Part shown: in pieces, positions 59,512 to 64,000 of the stretch
Numbering within the stretch: the first letter of the stretch is position 1
Layout: the number at the start of each line of letters is the position of its first letter
Assembly (NCBI GenBank): GCA_950054255.1
Contig: CATLOR010000001.1
Location: 186,001 to 250,000 of the forward strand
Direction: 5' to 3'
Length of the DNA: 64,000 nucleotides
Source: an uncultured Rickettsiales bacterium
GTDB taxonomy: Bacteria; Pseudomonadota; Alphaproteobacteria; Micavibrionales; GCA-2720935
Made by a program: the position numbers and the translations under genes
Notes under the pieces: model-generated
Databases searched by the model: none
The model's input: the letters and a program-made list of their open reading frames with translations, nothing else
What the model was told of the DNA's origin: nothing

Positions 59512-60180
59512 TTATGAAACAATTTTTAACTTTTGAGATCTTGGTTGGATGCTTGGCGTTTTTTCATGTCCCATAGCGCGTAAGTAAAGAATTGTTGTCT
59601 TTTTCATGATATCTTTGGCGCGAGAAATTGGAAAATTAAACGTCATTGATCTTGTTGAACCATCGACATTAGCTTCAATACCACCTTGTGTTTCCAAATA
59701 GTTTGATAAAAGATCCATTGCATCATTTAATTCTGGATATTTTACATTTACTTTTTCGTTACTATAAACTGGCTTTGTCAATGTAATAGAAAACACATGA
59801 CTTACTGGATGCACAGACATCTCTATTTTACCTGTTGCAAAAAAAGTTTTTAACCTTTCACCTTCAGGTACTTGACCTGATTTATGAGCTTTAAAATTTT
59901 CTTCTGTTGCTATTTTTAAACTGTGAATATCAGAGAAAGTTTTTGGAACAACATAAGGAGTTTTTTCAATAAGGTGTATTTGGTGTTTTTGAATAGTCGA
60001 ACATAAGCCAGATTTAACAGCATCAGGTTCATAAGAATGCGGAATGTGGCATGTTTCATATTTAGTTAAGGCTTGCGCTAAAAAGCGCATCTCTTGAATT
60101 ACACGTTGTGCTTCATTATCTTCTGTAGCCGCGGCTCTAAAGAGGTCTTCTAAATATTCTTTTTTGTCTGCTGGTGTCAT
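59512..60180 (-). CDS. Hypothetical protein, 222 residues (paralogue of previous gene)
   Basis: I chose the ATG at 60180 because GGGAG precedes it; a frame start at 60198 lacks one. The N-terminus is helical (TPADKKEYLEDLFRAAATED), the centre is beta-rich, and the end shares the AK(D/E)I(I/M) helix pattern with the 185-residue gene. No signal or membrane segment is present. Unknown function. Confidence 0.62.
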   Translation of the reverse strand: MTPADKKEYLEDLFRAAATEDNEAQRVIQEMRFLAQALTKYETCHIPHSYEPDAVKSGLCSTIQKHQIHLIEKTPYVVPKTFSDIHSLKIATEENFKAHKSGQVPEGERLKTFFATGKIEMSVHPVSHVFSITLTKPVYSNEKVNVKYPELNDAMDLLSNYLETQGGIEANVDGSTRSMTFNFPISRAKDIMKKTTILYLRAMGHEKTPSIQPRSQKLKIVS

Positions 60181-60244
60181 TTTACATCTCCCATTCAATT
60201 AATTTCCGTAAAATACATCAGGTGTGTTGGTTATGTCAAGCGAA

Positions 60245-61123
60245 TTAATTTATTCTCTGAGAAATAAGAGATGAAAATAGGTCTAAGACTTGATTTCTGG
60301 CTGTCGCTTTACGATATACAAGCGCTATGGTTCGTTGAGGGATTGGATCTTTGAAAGGAATATAGACCAAATCTGGGTCTTCTTGTTGAATCGCAATTTT
60401 AGGCATAAGGGTCACAGATGGACCGAATTTGATCATTTGTCTGAGGGTTTCAAGACTGGTCGCCTTAAACTCATCTTGTTCATGCGCACCGCTCATATAA
60501 CAAATATCTAGGGCTTGATCACGCAAACAATGTCCTTCTTCTAATAAAAGAAGTTTTTGATCCTTTAAATCTTTTTGATCAATCTTTGCCTTTTTAGCCA
60601 AAGGATGTTCTTTAGAAGCGGCCAAATAAAACACATCTTGAAATAAAGGCACAGCTTCCAACTCTGCATCATCAACTGGAAGAGCAATAAGCGCCGCGTC
60701 CAATTGCCCTCTTTTCAATGTATCAATTAAAACAGCCGTTTTTTCTTCAACCAAGATTAAATCAATATTAGGAATTTTATCGCGTACCAACGGCACAAAG
60801 AAAGGCCAAAAATAAGGTGCTAATGTTGGAAAAGCCCCCAACTTGAACGTGCCTGAAAGCGGATCTTCACATACACGTACAATCTCTTTTAAATGAGAAA
60901 CTTCTTGTAAAATTTTACGCGCTTGTTCTACAACCAGCTCACCTGTTTGTGTAACCAAGACTTTTTTATTCGTGCGCTCAAATATTTTCACACCTAGAAA
61001 ATCTTCAAGCTTTCTAATTTGGTTACTCAGTGCAGGTTGCGACACATAACATTGATCAGCAGCCTTAGAAAAATTCTTCAGCTCAGCAACAGCGACAATA
61101 TACTCTAAATCTCTTGTATTCAT
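60245..61123 (-). CDS. oxyR: Hydrogen peroxide-responsive regulator OxyR
   Basis: This LysR-type regulator of 292 residues has an N-terminal winged helix-turn-helix (LEYIVAVAELKNFSKAADQC, VSQPALSNQIRKLEDFLG). Its peroxide switch cysteines C199 and C208 lie in EEGHCLRDQALDIC, at the same numbers as in E. coli OxyR. SLETLRQMIKFGPSVTLMPK is also characteristic. I chose the ATG at 61123; the open frame runs further upstream but has no homology there. It is divergent from ahpC-ahpD with 144 bp between, and almost certainly activates them. Confidence 0.95.
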   Translation of the reverse strand: MNTRDLEYIVAVAELKNFSKAADQCYVSQPALSNQIRKLEDFLGVKIFERTNKKVLVTQTGELVVEQARKILQEVSHLKEIVRVCEDPLSGTFKLGAFPTLAPYFWPFFVPLVRDKIPNIDLILVEEKTAVLIDTLKRGQLDAALIALPVDDAELEAVPLFQDVFYLAASKEHPLAKKAKIDQKDLKDQKLLLLEEGHCLRDQALDICYMSGAHEQDEFKATSLETLRQMIKFGPSVTLMPKIAIQQEDPDLVYIPFKDPIPQRTIALVYRKATARNQVLDLFSSLISQRIN

Positions 61124-61189
61124 AAAAGTAATTATAACAATAAAAACAATCAATTGTATATATAATAAAATTATTGCTAGAGTGACGAC

Positions 61190-61205
61190 ATAGAGATAAT
61201 CTCTA
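61190..61205. promoter_or_regulatory. Candidate OxyR-site dyad between oxyR and ahpC
   Basis: TAGAGAT-A-ATCTCTA (61191-61205) is a perfect dyad, and ATAG-N7-CTCT within it is near the ATAG-N7-CTAT OxyR half-site pattern. It is 63 bp before ahpC. A leader hairpin GATGCC-ATGAG-GGCATC follows at 61217-61233. The assignment is tentative. Confidence 0.45.
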
Positions 61206-61267
61206 ACACAGTAACCGATGCCATGAGGGCATCTTAATAATGAATTATAGTTATGAGGAGTAACAAC

Positions 61268-61846
61268 ATGACAACAAAAATCGGCGTAGGCGATCAGTTC
61301 CCTGAATTTGATCTTACAGCAGTTGATGGTAAGCCTTTTGCAGACATCACAATTGACAACGTATTTACACAAATCACAGATAAAAGCTTTGATGGTAAGT
61401 GGAAAGTAATCTTCTTCTATCCAAAAGACTTTACTTTTGTATGCCCAACAGAGATTGCTGCTTTTGGCGATCTTAACGAAGAATTTGATGATCGCGACAC
61501 TGTTTTAATGACAGCAAGTGTTGATAGTGAGTTCACACACTGGGCATGGCGCAAGCACCAAGATGAGCTTCGCGATCTACCAATCCCAATGTTATCAGAT
61601 ATTAAGCGTGAATTATCAACAGCTCTTGGTATCTTGGATAAAGATGCTGGTGTGTCACAACGTGCGACATACATCATCGATCCACAAGGTATCGTTCGCT
61701 TCACAATGGTTACAGACCTAAGCGTTGGTCGTAATCCAAAAGAAGTTCTACGTATCTTAGATGCGTTACAAACAGATGAGCTTTGCCCATGTAACTGGAG
61801 CAAAGGTGAAGATACAATCGATTTACAAGCAGCAACAGCGGCTTAA
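61268..61846 (+). CDS. ahpC: Alkyl hydroperoxide reductase AhpC (peroxiredoxin)
   Basis: This peroxiredoxin of 192 residues reduces peroxides. The peroxidatic cysteine C59 is in FYPKDFTFVCPTEIAAFGD. The C-terminal LCPCNW (C173/C175) gives the extra cysteines used in the AhpC type that pairs with AhpD. The ATG at 61268 has GAGGAG upstream; an earlier ATG at 61253 does not. It is followed by ahpD, consistent with the AhpC-AhpD system known from mycobacteria, and is divergent from oxyR. Confidence 0.96.
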   Translation: MTTKIGVGDQFPEFDLTAVDGKPFADITIDNVFTQITDKSFDGKWKVIFFYPKDFTFVCPTEIAAFGDLNEEFDDRDTVLMTASVDSEFTHWAWRKHQDELRDLPIPMLSDIKRELSTALGILDKDAGVSQRATYIIDPQGIVRFTMVTDLSVGRNPKEVLRILDALQTDELCPCNWSKGEDTIDLQAATAA

Positions 61847-61855
61847 CGACCCTTA

Positions 61856-61897
61856 GAGAGGTACGCTTTCTCCTCATCTTTGAACAGCGTACCTCTC
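61856..61897 (+). terminator. Intercistronic hairpin between ahpC and ahpD
   Basis: GAGAGGTACGCT (61856-61867) and AGCGTACCTCTC (61886-61897) make a perfect 12-bp stem with an 18-nt loop. No T-run follows, so it more likely stabilises the ahpC message or partly attenuates read-through to ahpD than ends transcription fully. Confidence 0.55.
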
Positions 61898-61941
61898 GCC
61901 CCTTTCAATAAATCCCACACTTTTAATAAGGAGAAAGACCC

Positions 61942-62475
61942 ATGTCTCTTGAAACATTAAGACAGGCAATGCCCGACTATGCCAAAGATATTAAATTGAA
62001 CCTCAGCAAAGTCCTAAGTGAGGATGGCGCAGAAGGATTAACATTAAACCAAATTTATATGACGGCGCTTGCGTCAAGCTATGCCACCAAAAATGAAACA
62101 GTCATTAAAGCCATCACTGAGGAAGCTTCAGAAACATTATCAGACGCTGAAATCAATGCTGCAAAAGCAGCTGCGACAATCATGGGGATGAATAATATCT
62201 ATTACCGCTTTGTCCATCTCTCAAGCGATAAGAGCTACGCAACTATGCCAGCCAATCTCCGTATGAATGTGATTGCCAATTCTGGTGTTGATAAAGTTGA
62301 TTTTGAGGTGATGAGCCTTGCTGTCTCAAGCATTAATGGCTGTGGCATGTGTATTGACTCTCATGCCCAAATGCTTGAAAAAGCTGGTCTGAATAAAACA
62401 GGTATCCAATCTTCAATCCGTATTGCAGCAACTTTGAGTGCAGCGGCACAAGCACTTGTGATTGAGGCGATTTAA
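61942..62475 (+). CDS. ahpD: Alkyl hydroperoxidase AhpD
   Basis: AhpD reduces oxidised AhpC, taking electrons from a lipoyl protein. The 177-residue helical protein has the active CxxC (C134, C137) in NGCGMCIDSHAQM, with H141 behind it. The N-terminus MSLETLRQAMPDYAKDIKLN is also typical. AAGGAG precedes the ATG. It lies 95 bp downstream of ahpC, with a long hairpin between. Confidence 0.95.
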   Translation: MSLETLRQAMPDYAKDIKLNLSKVLSEDGAEGLTLNQIYMTALASSYATKNETVIKAITEEASETLSDAEINAAKAAATIMGMNNIYYRFVHLSSDKSYATMPANLRMNVIANSGVDKVDFEVMSLAVSSINGCGMCIDSHAQMLEKAGLNKTGIQSSIRIAATLSAAAQALVIEAI

Positions 62476-62522
62476 ACCAGCTAAAACTAGACTCCAATCA
62501 CAATTTCCCGTAAAAGAACATC

Positions 62523-63704
62523 ATGAGTGATCTTTTTTATGATGTCATTGTGATTGGAGCTGGTGGGGCTGGATTAATGTGCGCTGCAACCGCAGGACAA
62601 CGCGGGCGCAAGACTCTTATCCTTGATCATGCACAAGAAAAACGCCTCGCTGAGAAAATTAGAATATCAGGAGGTGGGCGCTGTAATTTCACGAATATCT
62701 ACGCAAGCCCCGATAATTATCTCTCTGAAAACCCGCATTTTTGTAAATCTGCCCTTAAACGCTATACACAGCATGACTTTATTGCCCTTGTGGAGCGTTA
62801 TAACATTCCCTATCACGAAAAAACCCTAGGCCAACTTTTTTGTGATCGCTCGGCAAAAGACATTATTTCAATGCTTTTAAGTGAATGCGATAAAGGAGGC
62901 GTTACGCTTCAAGCTGAAACAAATATCATCGATGTTCAAAATAATGAGACTGGATTTACACTTCACACAAATAAACAAACTTTTACATGTGAACATCTTG
63001 TGATCGCAACAGGTGGGCTTTCTATTCCTAAAATTGGCGCAACAGGCTTTGGTTATGAGATTGCTGCGCAATTTGGATTAAATATTATTCCAACACGCGC
63101 AGGCCTTGTCCCCCTAACCTTTGATGAAAATACTTTATCATGGAGCAAAGAACTCGCCGGTATTTCACTAGATGCAAGCACCCATTATCAAAAAACTTCT
63201 TTCCGCGAAGGGATTGTCTTTACCCACAAAGGCATCAGTGGTCCTGCGATTTTACAAATTTCCTCTTATCTGCCAGAGGGCGCAGATGTGACATTAAACC
63301 TATGTCCAGATAATGATATTGAAGCTCTTTTAAAAGACGATCGTGAGAAAGGCGTGAAGCAAGAGGCTCATAACCGCCTGACAGATATCTTGCCAAAAAG
63401 ATTGGCACATATGATCTGCCCAGAAGGCTTAAAGATAGCAGAACTCTCAAATAAAAGAATTACAGAGATCGCGAGTAAAACTAATCATTGGCTTATCACC
63501 CCAACTGGTACAGAAGGCTATCGCACAGCAGAAGTTACTTTGGGCGGTGTTGACACAGATGAAATATCATCAAAAACATTTGAAAGTAAAAAAGTCCCTG
63601 GCCTATATTTTATTGGTGAAGTTTTAGACGTCACAGGCCATTTAGGAGGTTTTAACTTCCAATGGGCATGGTCATCAGGCTACTGTGCTGGCACTTATGC
63701 TTGA
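62523..63704 (+). CDS. HI0933/BaiN/YhiN-family flavoprotein
   Basis: This 393-residue protein has an N-terminal FAD Rossmann motif (VIVIGAGGAGLMCAATAGQRG), the family hallmark KIRISGGGRCNFTN, and a C-terminal GLYFIGEVLDVTGHLGGFNFQWAWSSG block. This is the NAD(P)/FAD oxidoreductase family of HI0933/YhiN/BaiN. The physiological substrate is not known for most members. It lies 47 bp after ahpD and may be part of that unit. Confidence 0.92.
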   Translation: MSDLFYDVIVIGAGGAGLMCAATAGQRGRKTLILDHAQEKRLAEKIRISGGGRCNFTNIYASPDNYLSENPHFCKSALKRYTQHDFIALVERYNIPYHEKTLGQLFCDRSAKDIISMLLSECDKGGVTLQAETNIIDVQNNETGFTLHTNKQTFTCEHLVIATGGLSIPKIGATGFGYEIAAQFGLNIIPTRAGLVPLTFDENTLSWSKELAGISLDASTHYQKTSFREGIVFTHKGISGPAILQISSYLPEGADVTLNLCPDNDIEALLKDDREKGVKQEAHNRLTDILPKRLAHMICPEGLKIAELSNKRITEIASKTNHWLITPTGTEGYRTAEVTLGGVDTDEISSKTFESKKVPGLYFIGEVLDVTGHLGGFNFQWAWSSGYCAGTYA

Positions 63705-63967
63705 AATTTTTCAGAGTTGTCTAAATGCGGTTTCATTTTTACACGCACATAATGCGCCACCGCGCGATCAAAAACCGATCTTGCTTGTGATAACGGAACA
63801 CGAATTTGATCGATCGTATTTAATGATTTTTCAAAAGATAAACTATTATAAGCAATCGAACTAGAAGCATTATAAATTGGCGTGACGCCTATAGAAATTG
63901 TTTCACTGGGATTATAGCCCACCGTTTCTCTGTTATATAAAAGCGCCTGCATTTGAAGGTCATTCAT
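63695..63967 (-). CDS. Hypothetical protein, 90 residues
   Basis: I do not recognise this protein. It overlaps the 3' end of the flavoprotein gene by 10 bases, convergently. It starts MNDLQMQALLYNRETVGYNP and has YNASSSIAYNSLSFEKSL and a C-terminal helix (PLSQARSVFDRAVAHYVRVK). It could be soluble. Support is length and absence of a better frame only. Confidence 0.45.
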   Translation of the reverse strand: MNDLQMQALLYNRETVGYNPSETISIGVTPIYNASSSIAYNSLSFEKSLNTIDQIRVPLSQARSVFDRAVAHYVRVKMKPHLDNSEKFQA

Positions 63968-64000
63968 TAGGAAATAAGATATAAGGTCTTTCCCGATATT

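Overview
The window is AT-rich DNA (roughly 40% G+C by eye) from a Gram-negative bacterium, most likely an alphaproteobacterium. Pointers are an NrtR-controlled nadABC operon, an rpmH-rnpA-yidD-yidC cluster, OxyR/AhpC/AhpD, DUF1223, DUF983 and DUF2946 proteins, and two perfect CtrA-type boxes (TTAA-N7-TTAA). The genus cannot be named from the sequence. There are no rRNA genes or CRISPR arrays. Two kinds of tRNA are present: tRNA-Val(GAC), twice, and tRNA-Ala(GGC).

Layout. 1-1350: an ECF sigma / anti-sigma / periplasmic metal-sensor set resembling CnrH-CnrY-CnrX. 1446-6271: DUF1223 protein, a CHASE-domain histidine kinase and an overlapping periplasmic repeat protein. 6391-15639: LD-carboxypeptidase, thrS, a Vitreoscilla-type globin, an outer-membrane protein, DUF2946, an adenine-deaminase-type enzyme, an aldehyde dehydrogenase and the NAD regulator nrtR. 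15862-19863: operator-promoter and the nadA-nadB-nadC-sufU-like operon. 20658-23565: an isocitrate-dehydrogenase-like enzyme and a Kef-type antiporter. 23681-33549: a genomic island bounded by 91-bp direct repeats, each holding a complete tRNA-Val. 33771-42160: an RTX/lectin exoprotein, poorly conserved secreted proteins, and a non-coding locus at 39070-39597. 42275-46251: ileS, DUF983, outer-membrane protein. 46512-49374: tRNA-Ala, a LuxU-like phosphotransferase, a LuxO-like sigma-54 activator, YccA. 49521-56114: secreted proteins, a Ubi-type hydroxylase, DUF547, and a disulfide oxidoreductase homologue without its disulfide. 56308-58899: rpmH-rnpA-yidD-yidC. 58942-63967: two related unknowns, oxyR divergent from ahpC-ahpD, a BaiN/YhiN flavoprotein.

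Two systems stand out. (1) A LuxU/LuxO-like phosphorelay end lies 7-8 kb from a non-coding locus that has three 17-bp dyads (TRGGYA-N5-TGCCYA), a sigma-54 -24/-12 promoter, a potentially highly structured RNA of about 355 nt carrying repeated CCTCGACAC...ATGAC motifs in predicted loops, and a strong intrinsic terminator. This has the logic of Vibrio LuxO-Qrr circuits, but the RNA is larger and different in design. (2) The tRNA-Val island carries an integrase, a primase-helicase, a controller-protein-like regulator divergent from a PD-(D/E)XK-like nuclease gene, an IS1595-type element with two passenger genes, and an 853-residue HEPN / NB-ARC STAND ATPase / TPR protein ending in a cold-shock domain. 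The last is a candidate NLR-like anti-phage protein.

All calls were made by reading motifs and gene context. No database search was run.
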